Assembly (NCBI GenBank): GCA_025677815.1
Contig: JAIXMP010000009.1
Span: 496,001-560,000 of the forward strand
Direction of reading: 5' to 3'
Length of the DNA stretch: 64,000 bases
From: Phascolomyces articulosus
Lineage: Eukaryota > Mucoromycota > Mucoromycetes > Mucorales > Lichtheimiaceae
Below the pieces are notes generated by a model. It saw nothing but the letters and a program-made list of their open reading frames with translations. It ran no database searches and was not told the DNA's origin. The translations under genes were made by a program, and so were the position numbers. This document shows positions 37,921 through 48,476 of the stretch, piece after piece (within the stretch, counting starts at the first letter, position 1; each line of letters begins with the position of its first letter).

Positions 37921-38179
37921 TATTTGGTGAAGTGGAATTTTAGTTACAATATGTAAAATATATTATACTACATACTTTTGTTGGTGCTGGACCATTTCCT
38001 TTCATTGTACCTCTCAGGTCAGCATCTCCATATGCGATAAGCATCCTTTGGTGGCGTGGTGGTGATTGGATGTGTGTTCCTTGCAAGCGCCCTATATTTT
38101 CTCAAAGAGTTCGCGCTTGTAGACATCGCTCAGCTTTACGTTCAGCCTTGGATTTTTTTAAAGTTGATTGAATATTTGG

Positions 38180-40678
38180 CTATAAATTGAAAATAACAAG
38201 AAAAAGTTAACGTTAAACTATTATATCATTATCGATATTGCATACTGTAGATTAAACTGCTGGATATTAATTACCTTTACTATTCCTCCAGCAATATAGT
38301 CTGCCATAGTGTCTAATGCACATAGACATCAACAGTTTATTTCAAAGTACTTATTACATCGTGTATATAACGACGCAGTGGACAACACTGTATACTTACA
38401 GTCGGGTTCGATTGGACAGTTTCAGGAAGCGCGAGTGAATAATGGGTAGAGTTTAGCGTCGAGTTATATGACGATAAAATGATAATGGAATCTTGACTAG
38501 CAAAATCCCTCTTTTTATATACGTCGAAATATAAGGGGCTAATTACTACGTCTACACTGAGATAAATAATCTGCATTTCTATCTAGGATATCTAATATTC
38601 TTATATTTCTATATACAACCATACGTTCGTCCATCCATCATGTCTCCTTGATATCATCGGATGCTAACCTTATGGGTTGTATATCGTCGTAATGGCATAC
38701 ACCATTACAGTGTCGTATTATCGACATTGACAATATGCACAATCACCATTATTATTATTCATCATTACATCATGTATAATTGATCCTAAATATTATCCAC
38801 ATAAAATTAGAAAACATAGAAATGCCCCCTCATCATCAACCTCTAAAACACTTTCTTTCAATTTAAACCTTTTATTATCCTTTTTAATTTCTATTATTCT
38901 ATTGGCTTGGTATTGATATTCCAAAAATATTATGAAACTAATTGTATTGATAATAAACTTTCCAACTCTATGCTTGATGGCCGCATATTATGCACATGTA
39001 ATTGCTGTTTTTATCAGAAATTAACAATATAATAATTTTAATGCATCGTTGACTATTTTTTTTCTCGCTGTTCATGGATAAAAAAAACAAAATTTTGTTT
39101 CTTATTACGTAATCTCTTTATTAAGAGAATGGCGCAAACATGGATTCACATGCCACAGTACTACTGCTCATTTTAATTGAGAAGATCAATGGTAATGCTC
39201 TTTGGCATGTATAATTAATTTTATGAAGTAGATATACATTCACAAACTCTTTTTTTTACACATTACTTACAGAATTCCTTTAGTTCTTAATAGAGACCTT
39301 TGGGGTAGTGAAAATTCATCTGTAAGCAGAAAATGTGTTTTTTATATCAACCAAACGTGAACGTGGAATGTTCCCTATAATTACACATCAAACTGGTGGG
39401 GCATTCCAAGGAAACCATGATAACTACTAACAGCCAATAAATCCTCACAAATGAAACAATCTGTAAAGTCTTGATCAGTTTCGAAACATTGAATAATCTC
39501 TATCCAGTAATGGAGATAGACACAACGGACAGCAGTGCAAATCCGAATATAATAATAAAGTTATATCTGGTTCTAATACTGTGTCTTTCATCATCCCAAT
39601 CTATTATCTCTCCTCCAGTTTCACCCGGTTTATCTTCTATCCGCCATTGCTCTCCTATTTTTTTTCAATTTTGGCCTCTTATAATCCCTCCCAACTCTCT
39701 TAAGCTACAGTATACCACACTTCATGTTAAACACATCTTTCTTATTCCCAGTGTGTGATTAAATAAAAAAGGACTCGTGAAGTTCATTATATTTATACAG
39801 AAAAAAAATGTTTATTTTAAATTACCAAGGCATACGTTGATGATGTTGGATATACCACTGATGGAAGGATCCAGATCGCAAGACAAATACTTAGGCGCAA
39901 AAATAGGAACGAACGCAGAATCATTGGCGCAAGTTAGTTCTCCAAACAACGTAAAAAAAAATAATAAAAAAAAAAACTTCGAAAAACATGCACATCTATT
40001 ACACAAAGAAAAGGAAGTTAAGGCCGTACGCACCACCAGTAATAAAACAACGTGAACAAATAAATTCTTCACCCCTGTACTTTACAAGTTGAAAAAATAT
40101 TTTGGGTTATACCTACATTTTCTAAACTTCTCACACAAGAATCAAAAATAGTAATATTATGGTGTTATGTTTTGGATCTGCTAAATGTTGTACGATCAAA
40201 AATATAATAATAATCATCTGAACAACAAAAAAAAAAGAGATGAAATACAAATACAGAATTTCATTTGCAAAGGAACTAATTTTTATTTGTCTGTTATCAA
40301 CAGATTGTCCTTATATATATATATATATATATGTAGTGAGTAAAAGTACATTAGAATATCAAATAAGTTGCAAAAAACAAGTAAATAAAAGTAGAGTATG
40401 GTATGATATATGAAAGAGTGGGAGAGGGGAAACGGTTAAGAATTGATAATAATGATAATAATATAAAAAATAATAGAATTATTATGTGTAATTATAAAAA
40501 ATGATAAGTAAAAAAAGATTAGTGCATGTTCCGTTATATAATGGTGAGGAATACAGAGAAAAAAAAGCTGCATAATACAACATAAAAGAAGTTTATAACA
40601 TTTTATCAAAAAATGTTATTAATAATGGAGGCAGTAGTAATTCATTTGTAATATAGAAATATAGCATATATAACTGCT
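38180..40678. other. Intergenic/relic zone upstream of the Fanzor remnant
   Basis: 38280-38340 (-) may hold one more Fanzor exon (MADYIAGGIVK before a GTAATT donor) that joins in frame to 38179. 38400-38576 (-) has an exon-like stretch (ALPETVQSNPT) whose donor phase does not fit the next block. 39471-40055 (+) contains two open frames of unknown nature, one reading MMLDIPLMEGSRSQDKYLG. (AT)n lies at about 40314-40332. No intact gene is supported. Confidence 0.4.
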
Positions 40679-42672
40679 TTACACAGAAGCTTTACCAGAA
40701 ATGGCATAAACAAAAAAGAGGACCCATGCAACAATAAGGGCAGAGATGAAGAGACCAAGGAAAACAATATTGAAAGGTTTGATTTTACCATCCTTGTAAG
40801 AATCTTCACCTTGTGTAATATAGGCCAATTCCTTGTCATTTCGTTCTTTCATCATAGCTTGACGTTTCTTGAGACCAGCTTCAAGTAAGTTACCCAAGAA
40901 GATACGTTGAGTAATCAATAAAGTGACAATCATTACGAAACCAATGGCAGCCAAAATAATATACAAAATCATGACTCCAGTGTAAGCTTGTCCCTCGGTA
41001 TTATCTTGAACAATACCAATAACAATATCAAGAATAGATGTACCAACTATGATCGTAAACAAATTAATGAAAACACAAAGCAATTATTAGATTAGTTGTT
41101 ATTATTAGTTGTGAAAAAAAAGAAGAAGAGTTTATTCGACGTGTCGTTGTTAAGAAAAAAAGGCACACTTACTGTTGTTACTCGATTTATACATGCCAAG
41201 ACCGGTTCCGATATAATCAGAAGGTAAAATCATACCGATACTGGTAATCATTGCAATAGGACCGAAAGCCAACGAAATGGAATAGAAAACCATACCAACG
41301 ACAGCATCAACGTAAGTCCATCCCAATAAACCGCAGCTGAGAATTAAGAAGACGGCAGAAAGAAGAACTAATGATTAAATATTAGTAAACAAAATATTAA
41401 AAAAATTTCCTAAAAAATGATGTTCCCAAAAAAAAATTTCTTCCAACTACTTACGAATAATAATACGAGCACCAAACATATCCATAATGATACCAAGAAC
41501 AGGTGTACCAACAATAGGCACAATCAAAGAAGCCGAAGCCTTATAACCCGCCAATTGAGAATCACTATTAAAGTGAATTTGAATCAACTCGGTACTAATA
41601 GTTTGGAAAGAAGACCAAACGGCAGCATAAATGAATTCAATGGTAATAATACCCCAATAAAAAAGAGGGAACTTGAGGACAGACATGATTTTGAATGATT
41701 TCTTTCGCTTCAACTTGAACACATCTTCCTTGTTCATGACATTATTACCAGATAAATGACGAACAATCAAGGCATAGACGAGATTCATGACAACAGAAAA
41801 GGCACAAATAATCAAAGCAAGCCAAAAGGCCCACACCCAATCGCCAGTGCTTTGGGCGACAGGGTTAGCAGCCAAGGTACCCAAGAAGGAAGCTAAACGG
41901 CTGATGGATAACTGAAGACCAATCGCAATAGATAAATGTTGTGTACGGAACCATTTGGAAAGTAAGGATTCTTGCATGGTAACAATTAAACCGGAACCAA
42001 TACCAAAAATGACTCTGCCAACGACCATCAAGGGGAAAGAAGTGTATTTACCAGCAATGGCGGTTAATAAACTGCCAATGATAATAAACAAGTTGACCAC
42101 AAGTGTACCCCAGACACTGCCGAATAAATCCATAAAGACACCACCAAGAACAGGGAAAATGGTGTTGATAATGGAGACAGCTGAGGCAAGGACACCATAA
42201 CGCGTGTTATCAATCATCAAGTTCTAATTAAAATAAACTTTGATGTATTAGTACGTTTTTTCTTTTGTGATCGCGTACCGGTTTATTTAATAATGTAAGG
42301 TTGTTATTCTTACCGTCTTGATAGAAGATTTCATGGCACTAAGCGCAGAGGCAGAAAAATGAGAACCCACTATATAAAAATGTATAAGTCATCGTCATAT
42401 ATCACTAGGTAATAAGTACCTGGTCGACAAAATCATCATTTTTTTTTACCTGGCAATAACAAAGCAGTAATAAGAGCAATGGCCTTAAATTGCCAAGCAG
42501 CATTGGCCAGGGCAGCATCACCCCCTGTTAACCCATGATGATTATTATTTTCAATGGCTTCACTTGAATCAAGTGTATCATTCCTGATAGGATCCGAAAC
42601 AGTATCATATTCTGTTTTTTCACCAGTGACGATCGTTTCTTGTTTTTCTAACGTAGCAGGATTATTCGTCAT
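40679..42672 (-). CDS. MFS transporter, MFSD1-like
   Basis: Predicted multi-pass transporter of the major facilitator superfamily. Similarity of the central blocks suggests the MFSD1 branch, which in animals acts in lysosomal membranes, but substrate and location here are inferred. Five exons: 42450-42672, 42314-42369, 41455-42223, 41173-41367 and 40679-41046, giving 536 aa. The N-terminus is hydrophilic (MTNNPATLEKQETIVTGEK) and cytosolic. The first helix region carries GSHFSASALSAMKSSIKT. The loop GGVFMDLFGS fits the MFS D-x-x-G-x-R region between helices 2 and 3. Helices then follow with GSLLTAIAGKYTSFPLMVVG and LSKWFRTQHLSIAIGLQLSI. A basic central loop (KLKRKKSFK) separates the two six-helix halves. 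The C-terminal half has GIIMDMFGAR and DYIGTGLGMYKSSNN and ends in a hydrophobic helix. No lesion is seen. It lacks two introns present in the left paralogue, whose main exon would be the same 769 nt after removal of one base. Confidence 0.9.
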
Positions 42673-44119
42673 GACGCTATTTTATTTGCCTACTCTTTTT
42701 TGATTTTTCGATAGATTTGGTGATATGGTCTTTTTTTGGTCAAGAAAGAAATAGGTTGAAAAAAAAAAGAAAAACAAGAAGTGAAGTGAAAAAAAAGAAG
42801 CGAAATAAGAAAAAATAGGCCTGGAAAAGATTCTTTTATACCAAAAATAGTTTTTTTTTATTTTTCCTGATTTCCAACATGCTTTGTATAACCATTGAAA
42901 ATTTTTTATCAGATCCTTTTTAGAGTTTTTATACATTTAAAGAGAGAAGTATCATCAGATGCGATGCGTAACAACAACCACTCTACTATGGCTCTATTAT
43001 TCGCATAACTCCGCGAGACTTTGAACCCGGGACTATACTATAGGTTCGTAATACAAACGAATTAAATACGGTAAAAAGGCTGTTGCTTCGAATAAGATTT
43101 ACATCTGATTATCTGGGTCTTAATAACGAGCATATAGAGAAATGAAAGTGGCCATTGCGAAAAGGAAATCACACCCTGGTCTTTAACGGTGATGGTGGAA
43201 CTTAGTAGATGCGGAGTGATATCCTTTTTATAATAATGAATGTTGGGTATAAAATAAATGTGATAGTAATAGCTAGATGCAGTAAAATGAAATCAATGCA
43301 TGAGTAAAAGTATGCACTTATAATGAAAACAGAAAATAATACCCTTTATGATGAATTGACCTGCATACTATTTACTATTTACTATGAACGGACAATTTTC
43401 CTTACAAGGGGTATATTCTTATGTTTTATTATAAAATAAAACTGTTGTCCCTCTTTTGTTACACAGTTCACTTGCTCGTGTTGTTAAAGTGATACCTAAG
43501 AGTCATACGATCTGATTGTGATCGTGAGTACCTGAATGTAAAACGCGAAAACGTGAATGTATTTTTTATATTATGTTACCGTTCATATATATATATAATA
43601 TTATATTAAAAAGAAAATACGATGATGATGAAATAAAATATATATTCACTAAAGTCACATGGTATACAAAATGTATGTATGTGTGTGTGTGAATGTAGGA
43701 TGGGAAACATAATCTAAAATGAAAAATATGTGTAAGGGGTGAGTAAGAAAAAGAATGGCAAGAAACACCAGATCAAGAGAGGGATGCTGATGTTGATGGT
43801 GGTTTCCTTGAGTGCATCCAAAACAGACTCCTAAACCAAAGTTTCCCCGGATAGCAATTTCTTTGTAACATGGTAACACCAAAATGGAAAAGCGAAAAAA
43901 AAGTCGTCTTTTTAAATATGGTAATCATTACAAGCACAGACTTCTTTTGCATTCTAATTACGACTAAAAAACCTTCTTTTTCTTATTTGCATACATATTA
44001 TTATAGGAAATATATTCCATTCATTATATTATAAAGCAAAATTAATGATGATAAATATGTATATGCATACAATGGGAATAGCATGATGAATGATACATTT
44101 TATTTATTATGGTTTATAT
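42673..44119. other. Intergenic between the MFS promoter and the TRP1 3' end
   Basis: AT-rich. A 75-codon open frame at 43655-43882 (-) reads CYKEIAIRGNFGLGVCFGCT then NHHQHQHPSL, but has no splice partner or recognised motif. A GGGTTCAAA box near 43024-43032 (minus) was examined for a tRNA and rejected. Confidence 0.5.
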
Positions 44120-46510
44120 TTATTGATGAGCGGCCTTTGCACGACTCACAAATTCACGGATTTTTTCCAAATCCTTGACACCATCCGTTTCCACACCAGA
44201 AGAAACATCGACAGCCCAAGGGGAAACTTGGTGAATGGCTTCAGCAACATTGGAAACATCCAACCCACCGGCCAAAATCACAGGGAAATTGGTACTTTCA
44301 GGATAACCCGCTCGTTTATGAGTGACTACTTGTTGAGCAATCGACCAATCAAACTTGACACCACGACCTCCTTGTTGATCCAAAGGAAGATCCGAAACCT
44401 TAGCATCCAAAAGAACATAATGATAATTACCAGGATGCGTAATATGGGGTAATTGAGCAGGATTAAAGGAAGAAGTATCCATATGGAATGCCTTGATGAC
44501 AGGGACAGGTAAGAAACGTGCTAATTCTGCAGATTCTGTACCATGTAATTGAATCAAGTCAAGACCCACCGTGGTCGCAACACGGGTCATTTCTTCGACG
44601 GATTCATTGACAAAGACACCTACGACTAATGGTTTACGAGGTCGTTTTTCCAATAATTGTTTTTGGAGTTCAAACCAATCGGTGGATCCACCACGATAAT
44701 TGCCTCCCTTTTGGGGTTGGACTTGTTTTTTTCCTTCGACTTGTTGATCAGATGTATTCCCATCCAATGCACGAACAGCTTGGACAATCTCACGTGCTTT
44801 TTCTACACCCACGAATCGTTTGGATTTAGGTGCAAAAATAAGACCAATTAAATCTGCACCTGCTTTAGCAGCCTCTACTGCCGCTTCTACAGATGAAATC
44901 CCACAAATCTTGACCAAGGTACGTGCAGGAGCAGGAGGTTCAGCTGGAGGATCTTGTTTTTCAAGTCCTAATAATTCGGCCACAAATTCCTTGAGATTCC
45001 AAGCACGCATTAATGATTCACCAACCAAAATACCACGTACACCTTGTGTCACCATGGGTTCGACATCAGCGCGACTAGCAATACCCGAAAGAGCACATAA
45101 AATGGTCTCTTCAGGGACCATTTTAGCTAATCGAGTGGTGGTTTCCATATCCACATCAAAACTATGCAAATTACGATTATTGACACCAATGACTTGAGCA
45201 CCCAGAGCATTGGCACGTGCCATTTCTTCTGCATTATTGACTTCGACCAAAGGTTCCATACCCAAGGCCTTGGAATAATTATATAAATCATGCAATGTTT
45301 CATCAGACAGCATGGCAACAATCAACAAAACGGTATCGGCACCGTACAAACGTGCTTCCAAGATTTGGTATCTATCCAAGATAAAGTCTTTACGCAAGAT
45401 ACAAGGACGATTGGGGAGATGATCTAATGCTTGGCGTACTTGACGCATATCATTCAAGGAACCACGGAACCATTTCGGCTCCGTCAATACGGAGATAACG
45501 CTTGCGCCCGCCAATGCATATTTGAGGGCTTGTTCCGCTGCATTGGCTTTAATATCAATTTCTCCCTTGGAAGGAGATGCACGCTTGACTTCAGCCAATA
45601 AAGCCAAAGGTGTTTGACGAAGACGTGCTGGGAAATCCTTGAGTGGTGGGGCAAGGTGTAAATCCAGTAATTTTTCCAAATGTTCTTGACTTTGACCTGG
45701 AATGTCTTTGGCTGCTTGTACATCTTGTTGTCGTTGAGCATAAATACGTGTCAAAATGGAAGAAACACCACTGGGTGTTGGGGAAGGTGTAGGTGTGGTA
45801 GCAGCAGCGGCAGCGTTTTCCTTTGGTTGTTGAGATTCTTGTGCCTTTTCATCTCCTTGTTGTTGTTGTTGAGGTTGTTGCTTTTCCTTTTGCTTCTTGG
45901 GCAAAACACCAGCAGCGGGATTTTCATCCCAAGAACCACCACGTAAATTCAAAAAGTTGGCAAGCATGGTACGACCATGGTCACACAAGATACTTTCAGG
46001 GTGGAATTGAACACCTTCAATGGTATATTCCACATGACGAACACCCATAATGACACCATTGTCAGTAGTAGCGGTCACTTCCAATACATCTGGTATGGTG
46101 GTAGGCATACCAGCCAACGAATGATACCGAGTGACTTGATTATCTTGAGGTACATTCTTAAAAATACTGCGTCCGTCATGTTTAATAGTCGATGTTTTAC
46201 CATGAAGAATATCACCAGCATAAGAGACAGTACCACCAAAGACTTCGAAAATACATTGTTCACCCATACAAATGCCAAAGATGGGTATCTTGCCTGCGAA
46301 ATGGGAAATGACGTCTCGACTGACACCAGCGTCTTGCGAAGGATGACCTGGACCAGGAGAAATAACAATGTTACGAGGGGCTAATTTTTCAATCTCTGGA
46401 ATCGTAATCTTGTCATTACGATGAACAATCACGTTCGCACCCAAAGCGGAAAGGTATTGGTATACATTATAAGTAAATGAATCGTAGTTATCAATCAAGA
46501 GGGTTGCCAT
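44120..46510 (-). CDS. TRP1: Trifunctional tryptophan enzyme: anthranilate synthase GATase / IGPS / PRAI
   Basis: A single uninterrupted 796-aa frame. Residues 1 to about 200 form the class I glutamine amidotransferase subunit of anthranilate synthase: the oxyanion region [12 protein letters not shown], nucleophile Cys81 in FGICMGEQC, and catalytic His170 and Glu172 in VQFHPES. A Gln/Ala/Pro-rich linker (about 205-250) follows. Indole-3-glycerol-phosphate synthase occupies about 250-525 ([54 protein letters not shown]). Phosphoribosylanthranilate isomerase occupies about 530-796 ([64 protein letters not shown]). This G-C-F order is the standard fungal fusion, acting with the separate TrpE subunit in cytosolic tryptophan synthesis. 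The absence of introns contrasts with most neighbours. All catalytic residues I can check are present. Confidence 0.97.
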   Translation of the reverse strand: MATLLIDNYDSFTYNVYQYLSALGANVIVHRNDKITIPEIEKLAPRNIVISPGPGHPSQDAGVSRDVISHFAGKIPIFGICMGEQCIFEVFGGTVSYAGDILHGKTSTIKHDGRSIFKNVPQDNQVTRYHSLAGMPTTIPDVLEVTATTDNGVIMGVRHVEYTIEGVQFHPESILCDHGRTMLANFLNLRGGSWDENPAAGVLPKKQKEKQQPQQQQQGDEKAQESQQPKENAAAAATTPTPSPTPSGVSSILTRIYAQRQQDVQAAKDIPGQSQEHLEKLLDLHLAPPLKDFPARLRQTPLALLAEVKRASPSKGEIDIKANAAEQALKYALAGASVISVLTEPKWFRGSLNDMRQVRQALDHLPNRPCILRKDFILDRYQILEARLYGADTVLLIVAMLSDETLHDLYNYSKALGMEPLVEVNNAEEMARANALGAQVIGVNNRNLHSFDVDMETTTRLAKMVPEETILCALSGIASRADVEPMVTQGVRGILVGESLMRAWNLKEFVAELLGLEKQDPPAEPPAPARTLVKICGISSVEAAVEAAKAGADLIGLIFAPKSKRFVGVEKAREIVQAVRALDGNTSDQQVEGKKQVQPQKGGNYRGGSTDWFELQKQLLEKRPRKPLVVGVFVNESVEEMTRVATTVGLDLIQLHGTESAELARFLPVPVIKAFHMDTSSFNPAQLPHITHPGNYHYVLLDAKVSDLPLDQQGGRGVKFDWSIAQQVVTHKRAGYPESTNFPVILAGGLDVSNVAEAIHQVSPWAVDVSSGVETDGVKDLEKIREFVSRAKAAHQ

Positions 46511-46973
46511 AGTTGATAGTGTTTATATAGGAAAAATAATTAAATAAATAAGGGCAAAGAAGAGAAAATTTGATATTCAAAGGACGGGAATTATAAATAA
46601 AATTTGACTCTAATAATGAGTCAAAAAAAATAATAGAAAAAAAAAAATAAAACTTTAAAACACACAGATCTACGATTTTGACCAATCAATAGTTTCATCA
46701 TTTTACTAAAGATATGATACAATAACCCATCCATTTTGTAATCTTTTCCTGCGTGTTTGCTTTGCTTGGCTTTCTCAAATTTTATAATAAATTTCATAAT
46801 CCATTTTTGGATTTGTTTCCTTTTTGCTTTCTTTTTTTCTTTTACAACTTCTTTTTCTCCTCCCTTCTTGTTCTCCTCTTTATTTTATTACTACTATTAC
46901 AGCTACTACCTCTTCTTTTTTTTATATTCCTCTCTTTTTTTCTTTCTCATTGATATAAAAAATTAATATATAC
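46511..46973. promoter_or_regulatory. Shared divergent promoter of TRP1 and the forkhead gene
   Basis: 463 bp separate the two start codons. The right half (about 46810-46950) is strongly CT-rich on the plus strand, immediately before the forkhead ATG, like the tract before the mannosyltransferase gene. TRP1-proximal sequence is A-rich. I do not identify a clear Gcn4-type TGACTCA site; TTTGACTC near 46602-46609 and TGAGTCA at 46617-46623 are worth noting, the latter a perfect Gcn4/AP-1 core. Confidence 0.6.
46617..46623. promoter_or_regulatory. Candidate Gcn4/AP-1-type site (TGAGTCA) upstream of TRP1
   Basis: TGAGTCA is the reverse complement of TGACTCA, the core bound by Gcn4/Cpc1 bZIP factors that control amino-acid biosynthesis genes in fungi. 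It lies 107 bp upstream of the TRP1 start. Chance occurrence of a 7-mer is possible; position and target make general amino-acid control a reasonable inference. Confidence 0.5.
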
Positions 46974-48214
46974 ATGGCATACTGCGATGAATGTGGAATA
47001 CAAGTGATGCATAACTCACCACCCCTTGATGGCGTTCGTCACCAACACCATTGTCACGTCGTTACCATTGGCACACCACCTACTGAGAATAATAAAAAAC
47101 ATATAGTAGAACAACACCCACACCATGGGAACGCTAGCAGCAAAAACGACAATAGTAATAGTAATAATAATAATAAAGAGTTGCCACGTATACCCGTCGC
47201 TATGCGACACCCATATATGATTGCTTCAGTGCGCCAATATCGTTCCGATGCACAACAACTTCAACTTCAACAACATATTATATCCGAATCCTTTGTTCCC
47301 GTAATACCTTATTCAGTAGACCGCCCTGCACGAAAACGAAGGCGACCTCCATTTTCATGCTCTTCTTTGATTATTCAAGCAATTTCTACTTCAGAAACAG
47401 GACAAATGACGCTTCAAGATATATATAAATGGATTCTTGATAAATATCCCTCTTTATATAATGAAGAAGATACAGGGTGGCAGGTAGAGATATATTTACT
47501 TTTTTTTTATTAAGAAATGTACGCGTTTTTTTTATAATAATAATATATATCTAATGAATAACCCTTTTATTTTTGTATAAACAAATATAATAGAATACCA
47601 TCAGACATAACCTTTCACTGAACAAGTACTTTAAAAAGATACCAAAATCAGGCTCGAGTCGTGGTAAAGGTGGGTTTTGGACATTAGATTCAAAATATCT
47701 TGAAGATGAAGGACAAGGTATCAAGAATCGACGGACGACCCCGAATAACCATCATTCTAACACGAGACCCGAACAAGCGTCACCGTCATCACCAATAACA
47801 GCTCTCTCATCCATATCATCATCCACAACAACAACACCACCACCACCATTACCATCACACAAAAAATCATCATCATCATCTATATCATTATCATGTCCAT
47901 TAGTATCACGACAACCACCACCGTCAGCATCATCATCTCAACAACAACCTTCACGATTATTACAACCCTTAGTCTCACCTTCATCACCCTCTCCTTCACC
48001 TCTTATTCATTCATCTACTTCTTACATGAAATCCCATTGTACTTCATCCTCATTAATATCATCTTCATCACCGTCTTCTTCATCTCCTTCTTCAACTACT
48101 ACTACTACTACTACTACTACTATAATGACTACTAGTACAGCACCCTCGAATTCAAAAGAAATATCTACATCCCCATCATTTCATGTGATGGATATACAAA
48201 GTATTTTAAACTGA
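46974..48214 (+). CDS. Forkhead (winged-helix) transcription factor
   Basis: Nuclear DNA-binding regulator. Two exons: 46974-47483 and 47594-48214, giving 376 aa. The N-terminus has low-complexity His/Asn-rich sequence. The forkhead domain spans about residues 122-215: RPPFSCSSLIIQAI (helix 1), MTLQDIYKWILDKYPSLYN (helix 2), then across the intron [20 protein letters not shown] (recognition helix 3, with the signature N-x-I-R-H-N-L-S-L), and GKGGFWTL at the wing. A basic run ARKRRRPP immediately before the domain could be a nuclear localisation signal. The C-terminal half is almost entirely Ser/Thr/Pro repeats, usual for disordered activation regions. The single intron splits the domain right before the recognition helix. 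Possible relatives are the Fkh1/2, Fhl1 and Hcm1 types. No FHA domain is present. Confidence 0.94.
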
Positions 48215-48476
48215 TGATATATAAAAAAATAGCCCCCCATATAAAATACACACACACATACTTATATATATCCTTCGTTACAGTTCGCAAAAACAACAAC
48301 AAAACAACCACCCCATCTTGTAATAAAACTTCCTCACTCTCATTTTTTTGTTCTTTTTGTTAAAAAAAGGTTCACATGTGTTGTTTGTTTTTTTCTTTTT
48401 TTTTTTTTACTCAACAAAATAGAGCACACATCATGATGCATTTGGATGATGGCAATTCATCCTATCCATTAAAAAA

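Larger units (their letters stand above)
35753..38179 (-). pseudogene. Decayed Fanzor (eukaryotic TnpB-like RNA-guided nuclease)
   Basis: Fanzors are eukaryotic homologues of transposon-encoded TnpB, RNA-guided DNA nucleases with a split RuvC fold. Five blocks on the minus strand keep one frame: 37976-38179, 36383-36516, 36169-36299, 35990-36093 and 35753-35950. The first ends in RMLIAYGDADLRGTMKGNGP-APTK, the RuvC-I block with its Asp. The second has VPVVCIDEYNTSKISSGCHA, the RuvC-II block with the catalytic Glu. The last has LDRDVNAACNM, the RuvC-III Asp motif (RDxNAAxN). Damage: an in-frame TGA after KAERCLQARTL, the zinc-ribbon CSxC reads SSGC, the second CxxC is incomplete (LLLCAL), and the N-terminal half expected before RuvC-I is not found intact. 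The block junction at 35951-35989 would need a 39-nt intron, otherwise a TAG interrupts. An approximately 1.46-kb gap between blocks 1 and 2 contains the pogo-like element. Confidence 0.82.

Noticed and set aside
38337..38576. Open frame considered as the N-terminal Fanzor exon
   Set aside because: Its only good donor (GTAAGT after NPT) leaves a phase that does not fit the following block. It is left as unassigned sequence.
43010..43045. GGGTTCAAA box on the minus strand, resembling a tRNA T-loop, with an A-box-like AGTAGAGTGG nearby
   Set aside because: The two boxes are in the wrong order for a normal tRNA and the would-be T-stem (CCGGG against TCTCG) does not pair. A permuted tRNA was considered but no acceptor or anticodon stem can be drawn.
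43655..43882. 75-codon open frame with CYKEIAIRGNFGLGVCFGCT
   Set aside because: Protein-like in part, but it ends in a repeat-derived tail and has no promoter, splice partner or recognised family. Not enough for a gene call.
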